Positions 26,179-33,275 of a stretch of DNA of 33,275 nucleotides are shown here, piece after piece. A program made the translations under genes and the position numbers. The notes beneath the pieces are model-generated. The model had not been told where the DNA came from, did no database searches, and was given only the letters and a program-made list of their open reading frames with translations. The stretch lies in contig JAFTMS010000001.1 of assembly GCA_017452265.1 (NCBI GenBank), positions 1-33,275 of the forward strand, given 5' to 3'. Position 1 is the stretch's first letter. Every line of letters starts with the position of its first letter. Origin of the DNA: Bacteroidales bacterium. GTDB lineage: Bacteria; Bacteroidota; Bacteroidia; Bacteroidales; UBA932.

Positions 26179-26730
26179 TTAGGACATGGATTTCCTCAAG
26201 TCCTTCAACGCCAGCTCTATATGCTTTTCGACCGTCCTGACCGAGAGATTCAGCCTTATGGCTATCTCCATGTTGGAAAGATGCTCGTAACGGCTCATCT
26301 TGAAGACGGTACGGCGCTGCGGCGGCATAGCCTCTATGTCGCTCTGAAGAAGCGCGTTCGTCTCCATGTAGCTGTACCAGTCCTCCACCGTCCGTTCAGA
26401 TGTCTGCGGTTCGGGCACCTGCGAGCGCAGGGTGACGGTCTTGTTGCGTTTCGACTTGAGTATGTTTATCACCTCATTGCGCGCCATCACGCAGAGGTAG
26501 TTCTTGAGCGACTGCTCCTTGTTGAGACTGAAGCGGTGGATCCACAGCTTCATGAATATGTTCTGGGCCACATCCTCCGCCATGACATCGTCCTTCAGCA
26601 TGCCTTTGACGAAATGCAGCACCATAGGATAGTACCTGTGGAATATGCGTTCGTAAGCCTCTATGTCTGCCCCCCCCTGGAGAAGGTCAGCCAAAAGCTT
26701 CTCATCAGAATATTTGCCGTCCTGGCTCAT
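26179..26730 (-). CDS. ECF RNA polymerase sigma-70 factor
   Basis: A 183-residue extracytoplasmic-function sigma factor of the Bacteroidetes type. Region 2 is at about 25-90 (YERIFHRYYPMVLHFVKG, DDVMAEDVAQNIFMKLW) and region 4 helix-turn-helix at about 130-180 (MPPQRRTVFKMSRYEHLSNMEIAIRLNLSVRTVEKHI). The start MSQDGKYSDEKLL at 26730 is preferred; a longer frame exists upstream but adds 31 residues with no family match. The gene heads the fecR-susC-susD locus and presumably activates it. A TATTTTTG element at 26757-26750 fits a Bacteroidetes -7 box. A run of eight G lies in codons 18-21. Confidence 0.94.
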   Translation of the reverse strand: MSQDGKYSDEKLLADLLQGGADIEAYERIFHRYYPMVLHFVKGMLKDDVMAEDVAQNIFMKLWIHRFSLNKEQSLKNYLCVMARNEVINILKSKRNKTVTLRSQVPEPQTSERTVEDWYSYMETNALLQSDIEAMPPQRRTVFKMSRYEHLSNMEIAIRLNLSVRTVEKHIELALKDLRKSMS

Positions 26731-26749
26731 TATGTCCGTTTTAGTGCTG

Positions 26750-26757
26750 CAAAAATA
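26750..26757 (-). promoter_or_regulatory. Candidate -7 element of the ECF sigma gene
   Basis: TATTTTTG on the minus strand fits TAnnTTTG and is 19 bases from the ATG at 26730. No clear TTTG is found 19-21 bases upstream, so the promoter is weak or needs an activator. Confidence 0.4.
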
Positions 26758-26897
26758 GTGGTTCCTTCCGCCCGTTGTCCCGTCTTGACCGAAACATAAC
26801 GGACTTTTAACATTTAAGAACAACCGAGCAGCTCCGACTACGTAAGCGGACAGGCAAAACTTTTTGCGTTTTCAGCAACCACCTGCCTTTCAACCAG

Positions 26898-26943
26898 TTA
26901 CAGAAAGTGCGTGCTCCCCCGCGGCGGCACGCACTTTCTGTAA
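26898..26943. terminator. 17-bp perfect hairpin after nuoN
   Basis: Arms 26898-26914 and 26927-26943 are perfectly complementary over 17 bp, with a 12-base G/C loop. The hairpin begins about 40 bases after the nuoN stop, the natural place for a terminator. However, neither strand has a real T-run after the stem (the arms end TTTCTGTAA), so it is not a textbook intrinsic terminator. Confidence 0.6.
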
Positions 26944-26982
26944 ATCAATGATTATTAGCTGATTATATTTCACGCATTACCG

Positions 26983-28398
26983 TCAGGCGAGGGTGGTGAA
27001 GAGGGTGTAGACGCCGGAGGCGAGGCCGAGGAAGAGGACGCCGCAGAGGCAGAGCACGAGGGAGATGCGCATATACGGGCTGCTGCGGAAGGGGGCGACC
27101 GGCTCTTCGGAGGTGTCGATGAACATGGCCTTGACCACGAGAAGGTAGTAGTACAGCGAGATGACCGTATTTATGAGGGCGAGGAACACCACGACATAAT
27201 GGCCCTGGCTGAAGGCGGAGGCGAACACCATGAACTTGCTGAAGAATCCTGCAAACGGAGGGATGCCTGCGAGCGAGAAGAGGGCAAGCGTCATGACCAT
27301 CGTAAGCTTGGGATTTGTGGCATAGAGGCCCTTGTAGTCGTCCCTCAGCACCTTTCCGTGCGTCTGCTGCTCAATCGAGTTAATGACTCCGAAGACTGCA
27401 AGGTTCGCAAAGACATATACCGCTATGTAATACACCAGCGAGGCGCTTCCCTGTCCGTAATCGCCGAGCATGGCGAGCATGATGTAGCCGGCCTGGGATA
27501 TGCTGCTGAAAGCCATGAAGCGCTTCATGTTCTTCTGCCGCATCGCAAATAGGTTTCCGACTGTGATCGTAATGACGATGACTATCTCGAGCATAAGCTC
27601 CCACTGCGCAGCCATCCTGCCGAACACCTTGAACAGTATGGTCATGAGGGCGAAAGCCGCAGCACCCTTCGATATCGCCGAAAGCATTCCGGACACAGCT
27701 GTCGGCGCGCCCTGATATGTGTCCGCAGTCCATAGGTGGAACGGCACGAGGCTGAGCTTGAAGGCCAGTCCCGTAAACACAAATACAAGCGCAAGTATCT
27801 GAAGCTCACAGCCGTGAAGATGGAGCTGCATATCCTCGAAATACAGCGAGCCGACTGCTCCGTATATGAGCGAGACGCCGTAAAGGAAGATTCCGCTGGA
27901 GAACAGGGCGTACAGGATGAACTTCGCTCCGGCCTCTGCGCTGTTGCCCTTGTACTTGTCGAAGGCCACCAGACATGCCATCGGCACCGTGGCAAGCTCC
28001 AGACCGAGGAAGAACAGCAGGAAATGCCCTGCACTCACCATGAAGTACATTCCTATGAGCGTGCTCAGCGCGAGGGTATAGAATTCACCCGTCTTATGCC
28101 TTGCATCCGGCCTGTTCAGCCACTGCGTACTCTGCAGAAAGACCAGCAGCGTGCCGAAAGACAGAATCGTCTTGAGGGCGGAGGCCAGTTCCGTGGAATG
28201 ATACATGCCGGCGAAAAGCGTCACATCCTCGGGCCGGGCCGTCAGGACGGTCTGCAATGCAAGAAGGATGCAGGCTGTAGGGTGCAGGAGATTGCGGTGC
28301 TTCTCCGAAAGGAAGAGGTCTGCAACGAACATGAGCAGGAAGACGGCTGTCAGTCCGATTTCCTGACGCATCTGGAAGAATTGTGTCATACTTTCCAT
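26983..28398 (-). CDS. nuoN: NADH-quinone oxidoreductase subunit N
   Basis: A 471-residue membrane subunit of complex I, one of three antiporter-like proton-pumping subunits. About 14 membrane helices are expected. It carries the proton-channel lysine/glutamate patterns of the family, for example the helix-5 ELATVPMACLVAFDKYKGNSAEAGAKFILYALFSSG and the PFHLWTADTYQGAPTAVSGMLS motif. The ending AGIPPFAGFFSKFMVF is also typical. It is the last gene of the nuo cluster, 8 bases after nuoM, followed by a strong hairpin. ATG 28398 is used; a second ATG three codons on (MTQFF) is possible. Confidence 0.95.
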   Translation of the reverse strand: MESMTQFFQMRQEIGLTAVFLLMFVADLFLSEKHRNLLHPTACILLALQTVLTARPEDVTLFAGMYHSTELASALKTILSFGTLLVFLQSTQWLNRPDARHKTGEFYTLALSTLIGMYFMVSAGHFLLFFLGLELATVPMACLVAFDKYKGNSAEAGAKFILYALFSSGIFLYGVSLIYGAVGSLYFEDMQLHLHGCELQILALVFVFTGLAFKLSLVPFHLWTADTYQGAPTAVSGMLSAISKGAAAFALMTILFKVFGRMAAQWELMLEIVIVITITVGNLFAMRQKNMKRFMAFSSISQAGYIMLAMLGDYGQGSASLVYYIAVYVFANLAVFGVINSIEQQTHGKVLRDDYKGLYATNPKLTMVMTLALFSLAGIPPFAGFFSKFMVFASAFSQGHYVVVFLALINTVISLYYYLLVVKAMFIDTSEEPVAPFRSSPYMRISLVLCLCGVLFLGLASGVYTLFTTLA

Positions 28399-28406
28399 AC
28401 CTTTCT

Positions 28407-29891
28407 CTACTTGATCAATTGTGATACGACAGGCTCCACACCCGTCGCGATGAGGTCACTGAATATAAAGGGGACGACACCGAGGCCGAAGACGCAGGCT
28501 ATGAGGATGAATACGGCCGTACGCTCATCCCACGTGGCGTCCTTAAGTTTTAGGAATTCGGGATTTTTCACCTCGCCGTACAGGAATCTGCCGACTGTAC
28601 GGAGGATATACACGGCCGTTATCACGATGCTGCATGTGGCGATGACGGTGCAGATCCTGCGGAAGAGGTCGGGATTCTCGAAAGAGCCTGTGAATACTGT
28701 CATTTCCGCAACGAAGCCGCTGAATCCGGGCAATCCGAGGTTTGCGAGTCCGGCTATCACATAGCACACCGCCAGACAAGGCATCACCTTCATCAGTCCG
28801 CTCATCTGCCGGATGTCACGGGTATGCGTCCTGCCGTAAATCATTCCGATGAGGGCGAAGAAGAGGGCAGTCATGAGGCCGTGGGACAGCATCTGAAGGA
28901 CAGCTCCGGTGCATGAGGTACGCGTCATCATAAGCAGGGCGAAGAGCACCAGACCGCAATGGGACACCGAAGAATAGGCATTGATATATTTGAGGTCCGT
29001 CTGCACTACAGCGCTGAAAGCTCCGTATACAACGGAAACAGTCGTAAGCACAAGGAAGACCTCGTCCCACATCTGTGCCCCCTCTGGCATCAGATACATG
29101 GCTATGCGGAAGCATCCGTAACCTCCCAACTTCATCAGCACGCCTGCATGGAGCATGGACACGGCTGTCGGTGCGCTCGCATGACCGTCCGGGCTCCACG
29201 TGTGGAACGGGAACAATGCTCCGAGTATGCCGAAGCCGAGGAAAAGAAGAGGGAAGAACGTGTTCTGCATCTGCACCGGTATATCGACCTGAGCTATCTC
29301 AAGTATGTTCATGGACACAGCGCCGGCGCCATAGTAGACACCGAGTATTCCTATGAGTATCAGCGCAGAACCTCCCATGAGCATAAGCGTGAGCTTCATT
29401 GCGGAATATTCCTTGCGTCCGCTGCCCCATACGCCTATGAGCAGATACATCGGTATCAGCGCCACTTCGTAGAACATGAACATCGTGAAGAGGTCTGTGG
29501 ATATGAAGAATCCGTACACTCCGAGGCTGAGAAGCGTGTACCACAGAAAATATTCCTTGGTCATAGGCTGTAGCCTCCATGAAGCGAACACGCCCGTGAA
29601 CACGATTACCGAGCTGAGCAGCAGCATGGCCACGGAAATGCCGTCCACGCCGAGCGAAAGACAGATATGCAGAGGCTCATACCATGAGATGCTTGAAGTA
29701 TGGAGCATCTGGGCGGTCTCTCCGGAACGGCGGAGGCCTATGTAATCACACAGCAGCCATATCGAAAGGGCGAGCAGGAGGGAGGCTCCCGTCACCATCA
29801 CTCCCCTGACCTGCCTGATGTTACGTGAGGCCCAGAGGCCGGCCATCATCAGCAGGGGTATCAGAACAAACAACATCAGTATATTGAACAT
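28407..29891 (-). CDS. nuoM: NADH-quinone oxidoreductase subunit M
   Basis: A 494-residue polytopic subunit of complex I with about 14 helices, homologous to Mrp-type antiporters. Diagnostic stretches are GVDGISVAMLLLSSVIVF, FFISTDLFTMFMFYEVALIPMYLLIGVWG (with the channel glutamate) and FPFHTWSPDGHASAPTAVSMLHAGVLMKLGGYG, the NuoM form of the conserved loop. The C-terminus is ordinary. It starts 7 bases after nuoL and runs into nuoN with an 8-base gap. Confidence 0.97.
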   Translation of the reverse strand: MFNILMLFVLIPLLMMAGLWASRNIRQVRGVMVTGASLLLALSIWLLCDYIGLRRSGETAQMLHTSSISWYEPLHICLSLGVDGISVAMLLLSSVIVFTGVFASWRLQPMTKEYFLWYTLLSLGVYGFFISTDLFTMFMFYEVALIPMYLLIGVWGSGRKEYSAMKLTLMLMGGSALILIGILGVYYGAGAVSMNILEIAQVDIPVQMQNTFFPLLFLGFGILGALFPFHTWSPDGHASAPTAVSMLHAGVLMKLGGYGCFRIAMYLMPEGAQMWDEVFLVLTTVSVVYGAFSAVVQTDLKYINAYSSVSHCGLVLFALLMMTRTSCTGAVLQMLSHGLMTALFFALIGMIYGRTHTRDIRQMSGLMKVMPCLAVCYVIAGLANLGLPGFSGFVAEMTVFTGSFENPDLFRRICTVIATCSIVITAVYILRTVGRFLYGEVKNPEFLKLKDATWDERTAVFILIACVFGLGVVPFIFSDLIATGVEPVVSQLIK

Positions 29892-29898
29892 AGTCTTC

Positions 29899-31785
29899 TC
29901 AGAATAAAAGGATTAAGACAAGGACGACAGCTCCGGCAAGGTACCATATGGTGTACTGCTGGATATTGGAATTCTGCATAGGGCGGATCTTCTCCGAAAG
30001 CCAGGCCGCAGCCTTTCCGCACAGGTTGAAGAAACCGTCAATGACATGGCGGTCGAACCACGCTACCGGGGCGCTGATGCAGCGGAATATGACCTTCTTC
30101 GTGATGAAGAGCCATATGGAATCGATGTAGAAACGGTTGTATGCAGCCTTGTGGAGCACACTGAACTTCGATGCAAGCATATCCGTAACAGGCTGTCTGT
30201 CACGGGCATACATCCATGTGGCAAGACCTATGGCGCAGAGCGAAACCGTAAGCGAAACAGCCGCTATGGCCGGATCTATATGGATATGATATGCCTGTCC
30301 GTCACTGCTGACGAAATCTCCGAACGGGATGAATCCGGCGATACAGGTCACGAGGGCAAGGAACACGAGCGGAAGCGTCATGTTCAGCGGCGACTCCTTA
30401 GGCCTGTGGGCGGCATGCAGTTCCCTGTTCTCCGTGCCCCAGAATATGCCGAAATACAGGCGGAACATGTAGAAGGCCGTCAGTCCGGCGACCGCTGTCA
30501 TCACCCAGCCCATGACGGGACTGAATCCGAAAGATGCGGCAAGTATCTCGTCTTTCGAGAAGAAGCCGGAGAACGGCCATATTCCTGCTATCGCAAGACA
30601 GGCGACGAGGAAGGTGATATGCGTGAGGGGCATATATTTACGCAGGCCTCCCATTGCGCTCATCTCGTTGGAATGCACGGCGTGGATTATGCTGCCGGCG
30701 CCGAGGAAGAGCAGGGCCTTGAACATCGCATGGGTGAAGAGGTGGAACATCGAAGCCATATATCCGAGGCCGCCGTCATGCGGATCCGTCGATGTGCATA
30801 CGCCCAGAGCCACCATCATGAAGCCTATCTGGGATATGGTCGAAAAGGCCAGGACACGCTTGATGTCGCTCTGGACACACGCCACCACTGCGGCATACAG
30901 GGCCGTAAACGCCCCTATATATGCGATCCACGGCAGAAGGTCGGGCGCATATCCGACAAACAGAGGAAACATCCTCGCCACAAGATACACTCCGGCAACG
31001 ACCATTGTCGCGGCATGGATGAGCGCACTGACCGGAGTCGGGCCCTCCATCGCATCAGGGAGCCAGATGTGCAGCGGGAACATGGCGCTCTTTCCGGCAC
31101 CGCCGACGAACATCAGCCCGAGGGCAAGCGGAATCATCATTCCTGCCGACATAAGCCTTGAAGCCTCAGGAGTGAAGCCGAAAGTGCCTGCATAATAACC
31201 GTATATCAGGATGCCTATGAGGAAGCCGAGGTCCGCGAAACGCGTCACGATGAAGGCCTTCTTGCTGGCTGCAATCGCGGCAGGCTTAGTATAATAGAAT
31301 CCGATGAGCAGATATGAGCTCACGCCCACAAGCTCCCAGAACACATACATCTGGAAGATGTTCGTGGCTACGACAAGGCCGAGCATGGCCATTGTAAACA
31401 GCGACAGGAAGGCATAATACCTCTGGAATCCCTTCTCGCCCTTCATATATCCGAACGAATAGATGTGTACCATGAGGCTCACCGTGGATATGACGACGAG
31501 CATCATCACGGCAATCGGGTCCAGCATCACGCCCATGTCTATGCCCAAGGTGTCATTGAAGGGAAGCCACCTGAAGTTGTACGGCATCAGCGTCGGGAAA
31601 ATTCCGTCCGCGCCACGGCCGGCCGAGAAGTAGCGGAAGGCCGTGAAATATGACAGCATAGTCACCGCTGCCGTCGAAAGCGTGCCTGTAATGCCTGCTG
31701 CCTTGGGTTTCATGAAGTTTCCGCAAAGCCCCAGCAGCAGGAAGCTCAGAAGCGGAAGCAGCAGTATGAATATCGTATATCCCAT
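29899..31785 (-). CDS. nuoL: NADH-quinone oxidoreductase subunit L
   Basis: The ATG at 31785 gives 628 residues; a TTG two codons upstream would overlap the nuoK stop, so ATG is chosen. This is the distal pumping subunit of complex I, with about 16 helices and a long lateral helix near the C-terminus. Signatures are YVFWELVGVSSYLLIGFYYTKP (channel glutamate) and FPLHIWLPDAMEGPTPVSALIHAATMVVAGVYL, the hallmark NuoL loop. AAYNRFYIDSIW and a final hydrophobic anchor close the protein. Spacing is 2 bases after nuoK and 7 before nuoM. Confidence 0.97.
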   Translation of the reverse strand: MGYTIFILLLPLLSFLLLGLCGNFMKPKAAGITGTLSTAAVTMLSYFTAFRYFSAGRGADGIFPTLMPYNFRWLPFNDTLGIDMGVMLDPIAVMMLVVISTVSLMVHIYSFGYMKGEKGFQRYYAFLSLFTMAMLGLVVATNIFQMYVFWELVGVSSYLLIGFYYTKPAAIAASKKAFIVTRFADLGFLIGILIYGYYAGTFGFTPEASRLMSAGMMIPLALGLMFVGGAGKSAMFPLHIWLPDAMEGPTPVSALIHAATMVVAGVYLVARMFPLFVGYAPDLLPWIAYIGAFTALYAAVVACVQSDIKRVLAFSTISQIGFMMVALGVCTSTDPHDGGLGYMASMFHLFTHAMFKALLFLGAGSIIHAVHSNEMSAMGGLRKYMPLTHITFLVACLAIAGIWPFSGFFSKDEILAASFGFSPVMGWVMTAVAGLTAFYMFRLYFGIFWGTENRELHAAHRPKESPLNMTLPLVFLALVTCIAGFIPFGDFVSSDGQAYHIHIDPAIAAVSLTVSLCAIGLATWMYARDRQPVTDMLASKFSVLHKAAYNRFYIDSIWLFITKKVIFRCISAPVAWFDRHVIDGFFNLCGKAAAWLSEKIRPMQNSNIQQYTIWYLAGAVVLVLILLF

Positions 31786-31787
31786 CG

Positions 31788-32105
31788 TCAATCCTCCTTC
31801 ATCTTGTCCAGATTCTTCACCTGGATGTTCTTCATGTTCCTGTATATGTTGATGATTATGGCTATTGCCACAGCAGTCTCAGCCGCACTCACGCCTATGG
31901 CGAAGATCGTGAAGAACACGCCTTCCAGCTGTCCCGGGAAGAGAAAACGGTTGAAGACGGCGAAGTTTATGTCCACCGAATTGAGTATCAGCTCCACGCT
32001 TATGAGCATGGCGAGCAGGTTGCGTCTTGTCAGGAATCCGTAGATTCCGCAGAACATCATGACGGTCGCAAGGACCAGATACCATTCCATCTGTACCATA
32101 TCCAT
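31788..32105 (-). CDS. nuoK: NADH-quinone oxidoreductase subunit K
   Basis: A 105-residue subunit with three membrane helices. The two buried glutamates expected in the middle and last helices are visible in LISVELILNSVDINFAVF and GVSAAETAVAIAIIINIYR. Length matches the family. It lies 5 bases after nuoJ. Confidence 0.95.
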   Translation of the reverse strand: MDMVQMEWYLVLATVMMFCGIYGFLTRRNLLAMLISVELILNSVDINFAVFNRFLFPGQLEGVFFTIFAIGVSAAETAVAIAIIINIYRNMKNIQVKNLDKMKED

Positions 32106-32110
32106 TCCTC

Positions 32111-32614
32111 CTATCTTTTACGTGCTATCATTATTCCGCCCACGATGCATGCGAGCAGAAGTATGCTTATGACCTCGAAGGGAAGCAGATACTGGAACTT
32201 GTCCGTACCCATGAGCGCCTCTCCGATGGTTCTCACCTCAAGCTCACCCGTCTGGAACACGGACGGGAAGAACTTATGCTTGATTATCACGAACAGGCAT
32301 ATCGCGAGACCGGCCAGAGTGGACACGAGGCCGGCGATCATCTTGCCCGTCTTCAGCGGCTCAGCCTTGTCTCCTTCGCTGGAGGTGAGAAGGATGCTGA
32401 ACACATACAGGATGGTGATGCCTCCGGCGTAGATGAGCAGCTGCACGGCTCCAAGGAAAGAGTAGTTCAGCTGGAAGTATATGCCTGCCGTCGCGAAGAG
32501 GACGAAGAGCAGATACGTCGCGGAGCGCAGGATGCGTTTCGTCGTTATGGCCAGCACCGAACATACGCATATCACGACGGCGAGAATTATGAAAACTATT
32601 GTCTGTAAAGTCAT
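32111..32614 (-). CDS. nuoJ: NADH-quinone oxidoreductase subunit J
   Basis: A 167-residue complex I membrane subunit with five helices. The helix-3 region containing YSFLGAVQLLIYAGGITILYVFSILL, whose pi-bulge is important for coupling, is well kept. It begins 7 bases after nuoI. The last residues (ARKR) are a normal basic end. Confidence 0.94.
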   Translation of the reverse strand: MTLQTIVFIILAVVICVCSVLAITTKRILRSATYLLFVLFATAGIYFQLNYSFLGAVQLLIYAGGITILYVFSILLTSSEGDKAEPLKTGKMIAGLVSTLAGLAICLFVIIKHKFFPSVFQTGELEVRTIGEALMGTDKFQYLLPFEVISILLLACIVGGIMIARKR

Positions 32615-32621
32615 TTTATAT

Positions 32622-33062
32622 CTATTTTTCTTCGTTCAACGTAAGTCTGAGGTCGTCACGCCTGTACACCGCATTCTCGAACGATGTCGAGAAGGATATG
32701 GCATCGTGAGGGCACGAGTTCACGCACAGCTGGCAGAACATGCATGCACCGAGGTCGTATTCATAACGTATGAGCCTTTTACGTTTCCTTCCCGTCTCCT
32801 CGTCCGTAACCATTTCGCTTACAACATTTATCGTGTCATTAGGACAGTTGATCTGGCATAGGCCGCAGGCTATGCACTTATGCGGATCAGGCATGACGAG
32901 CCTGCCTCGGAATCTCGGCGAAAGCTCCAGAGTATCCCTGTTGTCCGGATACTCCTCCGTAACCTTCTTCGTGAAGAACTCCTTTCCCGTCACCTTGAAG
33001 CCTGTCGTAAGGCTTCTGATGCCGTGTATTATGCTTCCTATATAGCTTCTTTTCTGTTCCAT
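32622..33062 (-). CDS. nuoI: NADH-quinone oxidoreductase subunit I (two 4Fe-4S clusters)
   Basis: A 146-residue ferredoxin-like subunit that passes electrons through clusters N6a and N6b toward quinone. Both cluster motifs are intact: C63-x2-C66-x2-C69-x3-C73-P and C107-x2-C110-x2-C113-x3-C117-P. The N-terminus has the amphipathic membrane-contact helix. It is the first nuo gene in view; subunit H, expected directly upstream, is not seen in the remaining 213 bases. Confidence 0.95.
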   Translation of the reverse strand: MEQKRSYIGSIIHGIRSLTTGFKVTGKEFFTKKVTEEYPDNRDTLELSPRFRGRLVMPDPHKCIACGLCQINCPNDTINVVSEMVTDEETGRKRKRLIRYEYDLGACMFCQLCVNSCPHDAISFSTSFENAVYRRDDLRLTLNEEK

Positions 33063-33275
33063 AGCTCAAGTTTCGCAAGTGATAAATTATTGATATATTG
33101 AAGGTTGGCGGGACTTGCGAAACTTTTACCCACCGCACCTTCTATATTTACGTTACCCCTATCCTAAATCCTGCCGTCACTCCGTGCTGCTCGCTGCAAA
33201 AGTCCACTGGACTGTTTGCTTATCGCTCACGACCCTCGGGGAAAGGACTTACTATCGACCTAAAGGTCTCAAAAA
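33063..33275. other. Palindrome-rich non-coding spacer upstream of nuoI
   Basis: No start codon-led gene is seen. There is a perfect 13-bp inverted repeat (33068-33080 and 33113-33125), an 11-bp stem with one bulged base around AGTCCACTGGACT (33196-33219), and a small GACC-TAAA-GGTC palindrome (33257-33268). The plus strand is free of stop codons from 33094 to the edge but lacks ATG, which looks incidental. The block has the feel of an intergenic repeat inserted in the nuo cluster. Confidence 0.6.
33068..33125. repeat. 13-bp perfect inverted repeat just upstream of nuoI
   Basis: AAGTTTCGCAAGT at 33068-33080 and its exact reverse complement at 33113-33125, separated by 32 A/T-rich bases. The inner arm ends six bases before the nuoI start codon, so in RNA it would form a stem close to the ribosome binding region. 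Confidence 0.8.

Noticed and set aside
26731-26823. N-terminal extension of the ECF sigma factor
   Set aside because: The extra 31 residues do not resemble sigma factors and would place the TATTTTTG promoter-like element inside the gene.
33094-33275. Stop-free plus-strand frame at the right edge
   Set aside because: No start codon, no domain recognised, and the stretch is full of palindromes; more likely a non-coding repeat.

Overview
The window looks like chromosomal DNA from a Bacteroidales bacterium with moderate-to-high G+C. The support is a SusC/SusD pair, an ECF sigma/FecR pair, BACON-domain lipoproteins, an OstA-like protein with DSLA repeats, a NuoI-to-NuoN order without EFG in view, and promoters of the Bacteroidetes type (TTTG, about 19-20 bases, TAnnTTTG) instead of -35/-10 boxes. 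I cannot name the genus from sequence alone; a gut Rikenellaceae-like or uncultured Bacteroidales lineage would fit.

Layout. Bases 1-895 are the 5' third of a 23S rRNA gene on the minus strand. It is led by its own promoter and a boxA-like element, with no 16S rRNA or tRNA between it and the next gene. From 1391 to 5587 three plus-strand genes follow: an OPT-family oligopeptide transporter, a ZIP zinc transporter and peptidase T. A 19-bp-stem bidirectional terminator separates pepT from everything to the right, which is all on the minus strand.

Read in the direction of transcription (right to left), the minus strand has three blocks. (1) nuoI-J-K-L-M-N, the end of a complex I operon, with an odd palindrome-rich spacer just upstream of nuoI at the window edge. 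(2) A regulated outer-membrane uptake locus: ECF sigma, FecR anti-sigma, SusC with an STN signalling domain, SusD, a BACON plus phosphodiester-glycosidase lipoprotein, a BACON/beta-helix lipoprotein, then glycerophosphodiester phosphodiesterase, a GlpT-like organophosphate:phosphate antiporter and a secreted S1/P1 nuclease. (3) After a strong terminator, guaB followed by two SurA/PpiD-like periplasmic proteins and an OstA/LptA-like protein, tightly packed and probably one operon for envelope biogenesis.

The most interesting unit is block 2. Unlike a usual polysaccharide utilisation locus it carries no recognisable glycoside hydrolase of the common kind. Every enzyme in it is predicted to act on phosphodiesters, and its inner-membrane carrier is of the family that takes up glycerol-3-phosphate. 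I infer a sigma/anti-sigma-controlled system for capturing and dismantling a phosphodiester-containing glycoconjugate, such as teichoic acid, glycosylated glycerophosphate or deacylated phospholipid. The second notable point is the stand-alone, separately promoted 23S rRNA gene.
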